Shown here piece after piece: positions 17,509 to 27,100 of a stretch of DNA of 64,000 nucleotides. How positions within the stretch are numbered: position 1 is the first letter of the stretch; each line of letters starts with the position of its first letter. The DNA is from HGM04593 sp964458275 (GTDB lineage Bacteria; Bacteroidota; Bacteroidia; Bacteroidales; Bacteroidaceae). The stretch covers positions 4,423-68,422 of the forward strand of contig CAYWIE010000006.1 in the NCBI GenBank assembly GCA_964458275.1, given 5' to 3'. The position numbers and the translations under genes were made by a program. The notes beneath the pieces are model-generated. The model worked only from the letters and a program-made list of their open reading frames with translations, made no database searches and was not told the DNA's origin.

Positions 17509-18186
17509 TTACCCTCTTCTTTTGTTCATTCGCTTCTTTACCCAAAATGTCACAGCGTATGCCATAGGCGTGCCCATTGTTGCCTCTATCAGCAGCTTTG
17601 CAAAATATTGGAACGCCAGCATCAACAGCAATTCGCGTGTGGAGACTACGCCGGCAAAGGCGATTAGCACAAAGGGCAGTGTGTCAAATACATATCCTAT
17701 CATAGAACTGCCTATTGTGCGTACCCACAGACGGCGTCCGCGCATCTTTGTCTTCATCTTTTCCATTACCCACGCGTTGGAAAGCTCGCCCAACAGAAAA
17801 CCTGCCAACGAGCCTATCACAATTCGTGGTACGTATGTAAATACATGGTTATAGGCTCCTGCCGTCTCTGCAAGATAGTCGGGCGACGGCAGCCACACGC
17901 CAATCTGCGTGCAGACAACAAGAACTACATTGCAGAGGAATGTTATCCAGATGACACGTTTGGCTGTACGGAACCCCCAAAGTTCCGTAAGCACATCGCC
18001 AAGCATATAAGCAAACGGGAATGTTATTGTGCCTGCATCGAAATAGAATATTCCTGCGAAGCCTATGACCTTTACAGCCATAATGTTGGATACGAGATAC
18101 AATGTTACGAACAGTGCTGTAACAATCATCAGTGGCATTCCGTCCACTGTTCGGTTTTTTAAAGGGTTGTCCGATACCTTGTCCAT
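17509..18186 (-). CDS. yhhQ: Queuosine precursor transporter, YhhQ family
   Basis: 225 residues with about six membrane helices. The tracts TLYLVSNIMAVK, DAGTITFPFAYMLGDVLTELWG and GSLAGFLLGELSNAW are typical of the YhhQ (VUT) family, which imports preQ0, preQ1 or, in some lineages, queuine for tRNA wobble-base modification. In many Bacteroidales a yhhQ gene is, as I recall, near queC and queF; here its partner is a radical SAM gene. A -7 box TAATTTTG on the minus strand lies at 18218-18225, just upstream of the ATG. Confidence 0.9.
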   Translation of the reverse strand: MDKVSDNPLKNRTVDGMPLMIVTALFVTLYLVSNIMAVKVIGFAGIFYFDAGTITFPFAYMLGDVLTELWGFRTAKRVIWITFLCNVVLVVCTQIGVWLPSPDYLAETAGAYNHVFTYVPRIVIGSLAGFLLGELSNAWVMEKMKTKMRGRRLWVRTIGSSMIGYVFDTLPFVLIAFAGVVSTRELLLMLAFQYFAKLLIEATMGTPMAYAVTFWVKKRMNKRRG

Positions 18187-18217
18187 AAGATTTTGTGTTT
18201 TATGCCGCGAAGATACA

Positions 18218-18225
18218 AAATTATT
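18218..18225 (-). promoter_or_regulatory. -7 box (TAATTTTG) of the yhhQ operon
   Basis: On the minus strand TAATTTTG matches TAnnTTTG and lies about 32 bases upstream of the yhhQ ATG at 18186. It sits at the edge of the tandem repeat, so repeat copy number would alter the DNA upstream of it. Confidence 0.55.
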
Positions 18226-18275
18226 TTGTATTGCGCTCGCTTATTCGTAACTCTGGCTGTTGCCGAAGTTACTTT

Positions 18276-18375
18276 NNNNNNNNNNNNNNNNNNNNNNNNN
18301 NNNNNNNNNNNNNNNNNNNNNNNNNNNNNNNNNNNNNNNNNNNNNNNNNNNNNNNNNNNNNNNNNNNNNNNNNNN
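18276..18375. other. Assembly gap (100 N)
   Basis: Exactly 100 undetermined bases, the conventional length for a gap of unknown size. Both flanks belong to the same tandem repeat, so the join is probably a collapsed or unresolved repeat and its true length is unknown. Confidence 0.98.
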
Positions 18376-18478
18376 TAAAAATAAACAAGTTTATTTTGTA
18401 TTGCGCTCGCTTATTCGTAACTCTGGCTGTCGCCGAAGTTACTTTCGCTCGCCTTGCACTAAAAATAAACAAGTTTAT

Positions 18479-18509
18479 TTTGTATTGCGCTCGCTTATTC
18501 GTAACTTTG
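18479..18509 (+). promoter_or_regulatory. Promoter of the DUF4831 gene
   Basis: TTTG at 18479-18482, a 19-base spacer, then TAACTTTG at 18502-18509: a near-perfect Bacteroidetes promoter. It is the last copy of the tandem repeat and the only one with an intact -7 box. Confidence 0.8.
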
Positions 18510-18557
18510 CAAGGGATATATTGCCTAATTGTACCCACAACAATAATACGCAAAAGT

Positions 18558-19616
18558 ATGAAAAGGATTTTGTCATTGATATTGGGAATACTCGCCGTTG
18601 CTCCGGCATTTCCGCAGACAGATGTAAAGAGTTATAAAAACGGGGAAACTGAGGGCGTTACCTATTACCTGCCCAACACGGCACTCGACATAACCATTGA
18701 GGCTGTGGAGATAATACGTACACCCGGAGAATTTGCTGCATACGCAGGGAAATATCTGCACATAAACAACGCTATCACAAAGGAGGATAAATATTGGGAA
18801 TTGTCTTCTCTTAAGGTCGACCAGACAGGAGTGCCCAATCCTCAAAAGATGTACACGATAAAATTGGTGAACGGCAGTACAGCCGCCAATGTAAAGCTTA
18901 CAGAGGACGGCATTCTGCAAGCCATAAACACTGAAGCGCCCGAAAAGAAAGCGCCTGAAAAGAAAGCCGCTCCCGCAAAGCGCATCGACGCCAAACGTTA
19001 CATGACAGAAGAGATTCTGCAAGCTACCTCCACAGCCAAGATGGCAGAACTGACCTCGAAAGAGATATACGAAATACGCGAAAGCAAACAGGCTATCACC
19101 CGCGGACAAGCCGACAATATGCCGAAGGACGGACTCTCAATGAAACTTGTGCTCGAAGAGCTCAACAATCAGGAACAGGCATTGACAACGCTCTTCACCG
19201 GCACATGCGACACAGTAAGATACACCTGCAACATACGCTTGACTCCGACTGCTGAGAGCGATACGACAAAAGCCGTACTCTTCCGCTTCTCGCGCAAGTT
19301 GGGTATACTCAAGAGCGACGACCTTGCAGGAGCGCCGATATACTACGACTTTGAAAACCTCTTCTCGATACCCATGCCCGAAGATAACGGGAAAAAGAAG
19401 AAAGCACCCAAGAACGAAGGTGTGTTCGTGAACATTCCCGGCAAGGCAAACGTCAAGATTTACTCCCCTAAAGAGGTCTATTTCGAAAAAGAACTGCCTT
19501 TCGGACAGCTCGGAACAACCGACTGTCTCTCAAAAGTGCTATTCAATAAGAACACATTTACAAAAGTTGTACTCGACAAAGCCACAGGCGGAGTCATAAG
19601 CATAGAAAACAATTAA
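18558..19616 (+). CDS. DUF4831 family secreted protein
   Basis: 352 residues from the ATG at 18558. The frame is open further upstream through the repeat and gap, but that part is not coding-like. The N-terminus is a signal peptide (about 1-19, ending APAFPQ), so the protein is exported. The pattern NGETEGVTYYLPNTALDI followed by a central lysine/alanine-rich linker (about 128-145) and a C-terminal beta-rich region fits DUF4831, a Bacteroidetes family of unknown function. It has its own promoter; ffh follows after 28 bases. No catalytic motif is apparent. Confidence 0.75.
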   Translation: MKRILSLILGILAVAPAFPQTDVKSYKNGETEGVTYYLPNTALDITIEAVEIIRTPGEFAAYAGKYLHINNAITKEDKYWELSSLKVDQTGVPNPQKMYTIKLVNGSTAANVKLTEDGILQAINTEAPEKKAPEKKAAPAKRIDAKRYMTEEILQATSTAKMAELTSKEIYEIRESKQAITRGQADNMPKDGLSMKLVLEELNNQEQALTTLFTGTCDTVRYTCNIRLTPTAESDTTKAVLFRFSRKLGILKSDDLAGAPIYYDFENLFSIPMPEDNGKKKKAPKNEGVFVNIPGKANVKIYSPKEVYFEKELPFGQLGTTDCLSKVLFNKNTFTKVVLDKATGGVISIENN

Positions 19617-19644
19617 TAACAACAAATAATAGAACAGAAAGAAT

Positions 19645-20964
19645 ATGTTTGAAAACCTAAGCGAACGTCTTGAACGTTCATTTAAAATACTTAAGGGCGA
19701 AGGCCGCATCACAGAGATAAACGTAGCAGAAACCCTGAAGGATGTGCGCAAGGCACTGCTCGATGCCGACGTAAACTACAAGGTGGCAAAGACTTTCACC
19801 GACACTGTGAAGAATAAGGCTATCGGACAGAATGTGCTCACCTCTATCCAGCCCGGACAGCTGATGGTGAAAATCGTACACGACGAACTTACAGCACTCA
19901 TGGGTGGCGAAACCGCCGAAATAAATTGCGAAGGCCATCCCGCGATAATCCTCATGTCCGGTCTTCAAGGTTCGGGTAAGACAACATTCTCGTCAAAGCT
20001 CGCCCTCTTCCTCAAGAAGAAAAAGAACAGAAATCCCCTGCTTGTTGCCTGCGACGTCTATCGTCCCGCAGCTATCGATCAGCTCAAAGTCCTCGGCGAG
20101 CAGATAGGAGTGCCTGTTTACAGTGAGCCCGACTCAAAAGACCCCGTGCAGATAGCCAAGAATGCCATTCAGGAGGCCAAGCAGAAGAACTACAACCTTG
20201 TGATAGTCGACACCGCCGGCCGTTTGGCCGTCGACGAAGCGATGATGCAGGAAATCAGCGCCATCAAAGAGGCAATTAACCCCACAGAGACACTCTTCGT
20301 GGTAGACTCAATGACCGGTCAGGATGCTGTGAACACAGCAAAAGAGTTCAACGACCGTCTCGACTTCACCGGCGTAATCCTCACCAAACTCGATGGCGAC
20401 ACACGCGGCGGTGCAGCGCTCTCCATCCGTACAGTGGTAAACAAGCCCATCAAGTTCATCGGTACAGGCGAGAAAATGGAGGCTATCGACCAGTTCCACC
20501 CCAACCGTATGGCCGACCGTATCTTAGGCATGGGCGACGTTGTATCACTCGTTGAACGCGCACAGGAGCAGTTCGACGAAGAGGAGGCAAAGAAGCTCCA
20601 GCGCAAATTGGCGAAAAACCAGTTCGACTTCAACGACTTCCTTGCACAGATAGCCCAGATAAAGAAGATGGGCAACATCAAGGACCTCATGGCAATGATA
20701 CCCGGTGTAGGCAAAGCCATCAAGGATATGGACATTGACGACAATGCTTTCAAGAGCGTTGAGGCAATCATCTATTCTATGACACCCAAAGAACGTGCCA
20801 ACCCCGACATCATCAATGCATCTCGTCGTGCCAGAATAGCTCGCGGCAGCGGTACAGACATTCAGGAGGTCAACCGTTTGATGAAGCAGTTCGAAATGAT
20901 ACGCAAAACCATGAAGACCGTTGCCGGCGGCAAACTTCCCGGCATGCCCCGTTTCAGGAAATAA
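19645..20964 (+). CDS. ffh: Signal recognition particle GTPase
   Basis: 439 residues: N domain (about 1-90), G domain with P-loop GLQGSGKTT (106-114), DTAGR, and TKLDGDTRGGAALS, then the methionine-rich M domain (about 300-439) that binds signal sequences and 4.5S RNA, ending GKLPGMPRFRK. Ffh directs co-translational membrane insertion. Length is normal. No 4.5S RNA gene was recognised nearby. The next gene starts 29 bases downstream. Confidence 0.97.
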   Translation: MFENLSERLERSFKILKGEGRITEINVAETLKDVRKALLDADVNYKVAKTFTDTVKNKAIGQNVLTSIQPGQLMVKIVHDELTALMGGETAEINCEGHPAIILMSGLQGSGKTTFSSKLALFLKKKKNRNPLLVACDVYRPAAIDQLKVLGEQIGVPVYSEPDSKDPVQIAKNAIQEAKQKNYNLVIVDTAGRLAVDEAMMQEISAIKEAINPTETLFVVDSMTGQDAVNTAKEFNDRLDFTGVILTKLDGDTRGGAALSIRTVVNKPIKFIGTGEKMEAIDQFHPNRMADRILGMGDVVSLVERAQEQFDEEEAKKLQRKLAKNQFDFNDFLAQIAQIKKMGNIKDLMAMIPGVGKAIKDMDIDDNAFKSVEAIIYSMTPKERANPDIINASRRARIARGSGTDIQEVNRLMKQFEMIRKTMKTVAGGKLPGMPRFRK

Positions 20965-20993
20965 GCACTACCAACACTTACATATATACTATC

Positions 20994-22016
20994 ATGAAGA
21001 ACATAAGTAAATTTTTCATTGCAGCAATTGCAGGCGCAGCTATCTTCACAGCCTGCACAGAGCCTGCACCCACAAGCTACACAGTAACCGGCCTGCTGCC
21101 CGACTCATCGTTGAATGGAAAAGAGGTAATAATGCGTACCACCACAAGCAGAGACGTTATAGCCACCACTACCGTCAATGGCGACAGATTTGTCTTCGAA
21201 GGAGTAGCAGACACAGTAAAGTTGTGTATGGCGCAAGTAAAAGGCACACGCACATACTCACAGTTCATTCTTGAGAACGGCAACATAAAGTTAGACCTCG
21301 CAGCCGACAAATACTTCAGTTTCAGCCCTTCGGGAACAAAAAACAATGACATTTTTGCACAGATTCTCGAAGACAGCATACTCAATACAGCTGCCCCGAA
21401 AAGCGAGGGCGAAAAATGGTTCTCCGAGCACAACAATGATATAATAGGACTTGTGTTGTGTCAAACGTCGTTCTTCAATGAACTTGGTCTGGATGACAAG
21501 ATTTCCATCATCGAGAGCTTTGGAGAAAACCTCAAAAGCCAAACAACGATAAAAGACATCTATGAGAGATTGTTGGCGCTGAAGGCCACTGCTGTGGGAC
21601 AACCCTTCGTTGACTTCAGCGGTACCGATGCTGCCGGCAACCCCGTAAAATTCTCCGATTACGCTGGCAAGGGCAACTACGTGCTTGTAGACATGTGGGC
21701 AAGTTGGTGTCCGCCCTGCAAAGGCGAAATACCCAACCTTGCCGAGGTGCACAACCTCTACAAGGACAAAGGCCTTACAGTGCTTGGCGTGTTCGTATGG
21801 GACGAAGTCAAGAATCTGCAACCCACCATGGAGGCTGAGAAAGTTACATGGGCACAGATTGTTGATAGCGAGAAATGCGCCACAAGCCTTTACGGAGTGA
21901 ACGCTATTCCCGCAATAATGCTCATAGGTCCTGACGGTACAATCCTTGAGCGCGGCAATTCATTGCGCGGTGCAAGCATGAAACAGACTGTTGAGAAATA
22001 TTTGCTCAAAAAATAA
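20994..22016 (+). CDS. TlpA-like thioredoxin lipoprotein with DUF4369 domain
   Basis: 340 residues. The lipobox IFTAC puts the lipidated cysteine at C21, so it is membrane anchored and faces the periplasm. Residues about 28-120 resemble the DUF4369 domain found in Bacteroidetes thiol-disulfide proteins, and 200-340 form a TlpA/AhpC-type thioredoxin domain with the active site W238-C-P-P-C242. Such proteins reduce or exchange disulfides of exported proteins or cytochromes; the partner is unknown. It lies between ffh and folD with short gaps, likely the same transcript. Confidence 0.88.
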   Translation: MKNISKFFIAAIAGAAIFTACTEPAPTSYTVTGLLPDSSLNGKEVIMRTTTSRDVIATTTVNGDRFVFEGVADTVKLCMAQVKGTRTYSQFILENGNIKLDLAADKYFSFSPSGTKNNDIFAQILEDSILNTAAPKSEGEKWFSEHNNDIIGLVLCQTSFFNELGLDDKISIIESFGENLKSQTTIKDIYERLLALKATAVGQPFVDFSGTDAAGNPVKFSDYAGKGNYVLVDMWASWCPPCKGEIPNLAEVHNLYKDKGLTVLGVFVWDEVKNLQPTMEAEKVTWAQIVDSEKCATSLYGVNAIPAIMLIGPDGTILERGNSLRGASMKQTVEKYLLKK

Positions 22017-22033
22017 TCCTTAAAACAAGTACT

Positions 22034-22915
22034 ATGCAGATAATCGACGGAAAAGCCATTGCGGCAGAGATAAAAAAAGAGATTGCCGCCGAAGTTGACG
22101 AGATAATCGCCAAAGGAGGCAAACGCCCCCATCTTGCTGCCATTCTTGTGGGGCACGACGGCGGCAGCGAAACCTATGTTGCCCACAAAGTGCGTGCATG
22201 TGAGGAGTGCGGTTTCACATCCACTCTCATACGCTACGAAGATGACATCACCGAAGAGACTCTGCTCGCAAAGGTAGAGGAACTGAACAACGACCCCGAC
22301 ATTGACGGATTCATCGTTCAGTTGCCGCTGCCCAAGCACTTCAATGAGCAGAAGGTGATAGAAGCCATTGACTACCGCAAGGATGTAGACGGATTCCACC
22401 CCATAAATGCCGGACGCCTTACAATAGGATTGCCCTGCTATCTGTCGGCAACACCCAACGGCATCATGGAACTTCTGCGCCGGTACAACATCGACACTAA
22501 GGGCAAGAAATGTGTAGTTCTTGGCAGAAGCAACATTGTAGGCAAACCCGTTGCCAGCCTGATGCTGCAAAAAGGCACACCCGGTGATGCAACCGTTACC
22601 GTATGCCACAGCCGCACAGCCAACATCGAGGAGGAGTGCCGCCAGGCAGACATCATCATTGCTGCGCTCGGACAGCCCCATTTCGTGAAAGAGAATATGG
22701 TTAAAGAGGGGGCAGTAATCATCGACGTAGGCACAACCCGCGTTCCCACAACAGAGACAAAATCGGGATTCCGTCTGATGGGTGATGTAGACTTCCCCAA
22801 TGTGTCGCCGAAATGTTCATACATTACCCCCGTTCCCGGCGGTGTAGGTCCCATGACCATCGTGTCGCTCATGCAGAACACCCTGCTTGCTGCAAAGAAA
22901 GAGATTTACAAATAA
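22034..22915 (+). CDS. folD: Bifunctional methylenetetrahydrofolate dehydrogenase/cyclohydrolase
   Basis: 293 residues. FolD interconverts 5,10-methylene-THF, 5,10-methenyl-THF and 10-formyl-THF with NADP. Family signatures are visible: the YVAHKVRACEECG segment with the catalytic lysine, the motif QLPLPKHF, the Rossmann segment VLGRSNIVGKPVASLML, and the closing TPVPGGVGPMT. It provides one-carbon units for purine synthesis (purL is elsewhere in the window). The next gene begins 5 bases after the stop. Confidence 0.96.
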   Translation: MQIIDGKAIAAEIKKEIAAEVDEIIAKGGKRPHLAAILVGHDGGSETYVAHKVRACEECGFTSTLIRYEDDITEETLLAKVEELNNDPDIDGFIVQLPLPKHFNEQKVIEAIDYRKDVDGFHPINAGRLTIGLPCYLSATPNGIMELLRRYNIDTKGKKCVVLGRSNIVGKPVASLMLQKGTPGDATVTVCHSRTANIEEECRQADIIIAALGQPHFVKENMVKEGAVIIDVGTTRVPTTETKSGFRLMGDVDFPNVSPKCSYITPVPGGVGPMTIVSLMQNTLLAAKKEIYK

Positions 22916-22920
22916 CCATT

Positions 22921-24021
22921 GTGAACCTACGTTCAATACTTATAAGTCTACTGCTTGCGACGGCAACGAATGTTGCCGCGCAGGCAGTTGCGCATTTATC
23001 GAGACTCGACATTCTCTTTGCCGGCGACCTTATGCAGCACGAAAGCCAGCTGAACGCAGCGCGGCAAAGCGACGACACATACAGTTACTCGCCGTGTTAC
23101 AGCCGAATAAGGCAATATGTAAGCGCGGCAGACATTGCTGTTGCCAACCTCGAAACAACCATCGCCGGCAAGCCCTATGGCGGTTACCCCATGTTCTGCG
23201 CACCCGACAGTTTCCTTTATGCCGCACGCGATGCAGGCTTTGACATAATGCTGCTGGCAAACAACCACTGCTTGGACAGAGGACGGCGTGGCGCACTGCG
23301 CACACTCGCCATGCTCGACTCCCTCGGAATAGAACATATCGGTCTCTACCGCGACAGCACCGACAGAGCGCAGCGCTACCCATATATCTTCAAAGAGAAG
23401 GGGATGAAGATAGCTCTGCTCAACTACACCTACGGTACAAACGGCATACCCGTCCCCTCACCCCTGATTGTAAACCTGATAGACAAGTCCATTATGGAGC
23501 AGGATATTGCGGCAGCGCGGAATATGCGTCCCGATGCAATCATTGTCTGCATACATTGGGGCGACGAATTTACCCACAAGACCTCAAAAGAGCAACGCGA
23601 ACTGACCGACTGGCTGCTGCAACAAGGCGTTGACCACATAATAGGCAATCATCCGCATGTGCTCCAGCCATTCGAGCTGCGACGCGAGGCAAGCTCACTT
23701 GCCCGCCATGCGGTTGTCTACTCATTGGGCAACCTTATTTCGGGGATGTATGCACGCGGCCGCGACGGTGGCGCGCTTGTTACATTGAAACTGCAAAAAT
23801 TCTGCGGAACAACACGACTGCTGCGCATGAAATATCTGCTCACATGGGTGGCACGTCCCATGAGAGACGGAGTAAGAAATTTCGAAATATGGCCGGCTGC
23901 ATCGGCACCGGAGAATATCCCCGCATCAACAAGACAGAAATTAGAAGAATTCCTCGACGATAGCCGCAAGTTGCTCAATAACGGAGAGGCATATATCGAA
24001 GAAACTAAGGCTGCTTTTTAG
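22921..24021 (+). CDS. Secreted CapA/PgsA-family metallophosphatase-like protein
   Basis: 366 residues from a GTG at 22921, chosen because it begins a clear signal peptide (LRSILISLLLATATNVAAQ) immediately after folD; the longer frame from 22813 overlaps folD and starts with non-protein-like sequence. The PGA_cap motifs occur in order: FAGDLM (33-38), NLETT, LLANNHCLD, CIHWGDEF and GNHPHVLQPFE, supplying metal-binding His, Asp and Asn residues. Relatives take part in poly-gamma-glutamate export or are of unknown function. No capB/capC homologues are near, so the role is unassigned. Confidence 0.83.
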   Translation: MNLRSILISLLLATATNVAAQAVAHLSRLDILFAGDLMQHESQLNAARQSDDTYSYSPCYSRIRQYVSAADIAVANLETTIAGKPYGGYPMFCAPDSFLYAARDAGFDIMLLANNHCLDRGRRGALRTLAMLDSLGIEHIGLYRDSTDRAQRYPYIFKEKGMKIALLNYTYGTNGIPVPSPLIVNLIDKSIMEQDIAAARNMRPDAIIVCIHWGDEFTHKTSKEQRELTDWLLQQGVDHIIGNHPHVLQPFELRREASSLARHAVVYSLGNLISGMYARGRDGGALVTLKLQKFCGTTRLLRMKYLLTWVARPMRDGVRNFEIWPAASAPENIPASTRQKLEEFLDDSRKLLNNGEAYIEETKAAF

Positions 24022-24109
24022 TATAACAGTGTCTTCTTCTCTAAAAAAAGTTAGAAAACATAGCAAGTATAGGAAATTTCGTCGCTTTTTGGTTACTTTG
24101 TAAAATAGT

Positions 24110-27100
24110 ATGGACAAAACGAAGAGACCCAAAAGACGAATCGCAAGGATAGCGGGGAGGCTTATCGCACTCCCTCTCTTTGTCATGCTCACAGCTATAG
24201 CCCTGCTATATCTTCCGCCCATACAGAAGTGCATCATAGACAAAGCAACCGAATACATATCCTACCACAGCAACTACAACTTGAGTATAGGAAAATTCAG
24301 GCTGCACTTCCCGTTCAACCTCTCCATACACGACTACACCCTGACCCAAGACAACGACACACTGCTTGGTGGCGAGCGCCTGCGCATAAATATACAACCC
24401 CTGCCCCTACTGCAAGGCAAAGCCGAAATAAACTACATAACCATAGAAAACAGCAATGTAGACAGCCACAGCCTTATCGACGGGGTGAGGATAGAGGGGG
24501 AGATAGGCAATCTGCGCACATCAGTGCGCAGCTACGACATAAGTTCGAACAGGGTAAACATAAACCGGTTGAGCCTGACAGACACCCGCGCCACGATAAG
24601 CCTGAGCGACAAGAAAGCCGAAGCCGACACCGCAAAAAACGGTCCGAGCGAATGGTTCATAGCTCTCAACAACGGCAGCTTAAGCAACATACATGTCAAA
24701 GTCGGTGTTGAGGAGGATAGCATCAGTTATGCAACACGGATAGGGGAGAGCAAAATAGAGAAGGTCGAAATAAATCTGCACGATAACAAGTACAGTCTCG
24801 AAGAACTTTCCATTTCCGGTAGCACCTTCAGATACGACAAAGGAGATGCCGCCGACACAATTTCCCCTGTCAACCATCTGCATTTTGACAATATAGGTGC
24901 AAAAATAGAAAATGCAGTCTATTCGCCAAAAGAGAGCAAAATAGGAATAACCCATATGCGTTTCGACCAGAAGCCCCGCGGTCTGTCGCTTGCAAACGCA
25001 ACACTCTTTGCCACAGGCGACAGCATAGGCTACACAATAAAAAAGCTGCAGCTTGCAAGCCGTAACGGAAGCAACCTTAAAGCAGACGCCGTAATACCTC
25101 TAAAAATAAAGAGCGGCAACGTAAGAAGCAATATCTCCCTTATCCTCAACAAGAAAGACCTGCAAGGCCTGCTCGTCCCCGACGCATACGGCAAGCTCGC
25201 ATCGCTGCCCGATTCCATGCTCAGTCTCACCGCCGCCGTTCATGGCACCATGCGTAAACTATACATAGACACCATACAGACAACTATCCCCCATCTTGCA
25301 AGCATAGGAATCAGCGGAAATTTAGGCAACATCACAGCCAAAAACCGCACAGCCGACCTCAACCTCACCGCCACAGCCGACAACCTCCACAAACTGCTGT
25401 ATCCCACAGCAAGCAACGACACACTGCCCAAAGAAAGACTTCGCATAAACAGCAGATTATCGCTCAACAATGGAGAATATGCAACAACAGGCAGACTGGC
25501 ATCAGACGAAGGAACAATAGACATAAAAGCACGATACCAAGAGAGAGACGACAGCTATGTCGCCACTGCCAACATTAAAAACTTCTCCCTCTCCAAGCTA
25601 CTTCCCGAAGTACCGCTGCGCAACGTAAACGCGATATTGACGGCAAACGGAAGGGGATTCGACCTTTTCTCTCCCGAAACAAATTACAGATACACCCTGC
25701 TGCTCGATACACTTATATATAAAGAGCAGGTTTTCAATGGCATAACACTCAATGCAAATCAAGGCAACAATGTGTCCGACATACATATCCTGTCGACAAG
25801 CAAAGGGATGGCTGCAACAATGTTTGCCCGCACCCTGCTGAAAGACTCCACAATCAACAGCTACACGAATATAGAACTCAAGAATGTAGAACTGCAACAG
25901 CTGATTGAGAGCGGTCAATCGCTGCGTGCAAGCATGAAAGCCGGCATAACAGCCTATACAGACCTCAAAGAAAACCACTCGATTGAAATCAACGGAGAGG
26001 CGATGCAGATTGTGTACGACAACAAGCATTACACCCCGGAAAAACTCAACATGCGCTTCTCCACAACTCAAGACAGCACCCGCTTGAACCTCACAAACGG
26101 CGACCTCAACGTCAACGGTTACATGACTGCCGGCTACAAGGCTATCATAGGAAGCATCGAAAAGACCGTAGCCCGAATACAAAAGACAATTGAGTCGGGC
26201 GACACCCTCATCGACATACGCCAATACGAAAAGATGTTGCCCGAAACCTCGTTGCAGATGCAGGCAAAAGAAAAAAATATGCTTGCCGGATTCTTGCGGC
26301 TGAAAGGACTCGCATACAAAGAAGTGAATCTGAAACTTAACCTCGACACCCTCAACGGAGTAAACAGCCGCGCAAGCATACTCCACTTCGAACAGAGAGA
26401 TATACATCTCGACACTCTGCGTTTCGCACTTACACAAGCCGGAAGCAGACTGAAATATTTTGCCGGCGTAAGAAGCCGCGCAATGAGAGAGAAGGACGAA
26501 AAGGCTACTTTTGGAGCTGCAATATACGGAGCGCTTCAAGGCAACGAACTGACAACAAACTATATGTTCCGCGACAAGAACGATATTCCCGGGATGCGTT
26601 TGGGAATCACAACCAGAATTGTCAATAACGGGTTCAAATTCAGATTCACTCCCGATGCAATACTCTTCCGGCACCCTTTCACATTCAATGCCGACAACGG
26701 AATATTCATAAACAGAGAAGCAAGGGTTACGGGCAATTTCGACCTGCGCGACAGTGCCGGCAGTGGCGTAAGCCTATTGACTATCACCGATTCCACAGAC
26801 AAACGGGACCTCTCGCTTGAACTGCACAACATAGACCTCGAAGCTGTAACAAAGATACTCCCGTTTGCGCCCAACCTCTCAGGCACAGTAAATGCCGACC
26901 TCCACTATCGCGAAACAGGCAAAGGCATATTCCTTGGCAGCGACATACACAGCAACGCCCTTGCATACGAAGGTACTCTCATAGGCGACGAAAGCCTCGA
27001 AATATCATATATCCCCATCAGCGACAAGGAGCAACATTCCGATGTCGCATTATATCACAATGGCGACGAGGTGGCACGTCTGACTGGAGTCTACAACAGC

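Larger units (their letters stand above)
18216..18515. repeat. Tandem 84-bp repeat carrying promoter-like cores, interrupted by an assembly gap
   Basis: The unit starts TAAAAATAAACAAG and recurs at 18376 and 18460 (period 84). A partial copy lies left of the gap at about 18221-18275. Each copy contains TTTTG, then a 19-base spacer ending CGCTTATTCG, then TAACTCTG (left and middle copies) or TAACTTTG (rightmost copy). Left and middle copies differ by single bases. The whole interval between yhhQ and the DUF4831 gene (18187-18557) holds only this repeat, the gap and two divergent promoters. Confidence 0.85.

Noticed and set aside
17504..17545. Upstream start for the radical SAM protein at 17545
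   Set aside because: It would overlap yhhQ by 37 bases and add a lysine-rich tail that reads as shifted yhhQ sequence; the ATG at 17503 follows the yhhQ stop by 5 bases.
18216..18515. Possible CRISPR array from regular 84-bp repeats
   Set aside because: The repeats are contiguous with no variable spacers and contain promoter cores; no cas genes are near.
20965..20993. 4.5S RNA gene next to ffh
   Set aside because: The gaps around ffh (28 and 29 bases) are too short, and no SRP RNA-like hairpin is visible.
22813..22920. N-terminal extension of the CapA-like protein
   Set aside because: It lies within folD in another frame and precedes the signal peptide; the GTG at 22921 gives a normal secreted protein.
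25598..26674. Long minus-strand ORF of 358 residues opposite tamB
   Set aside because: Antisense shadow with atypical composition (many Cys and Val); tamB continues uninterrupted on the other strand.
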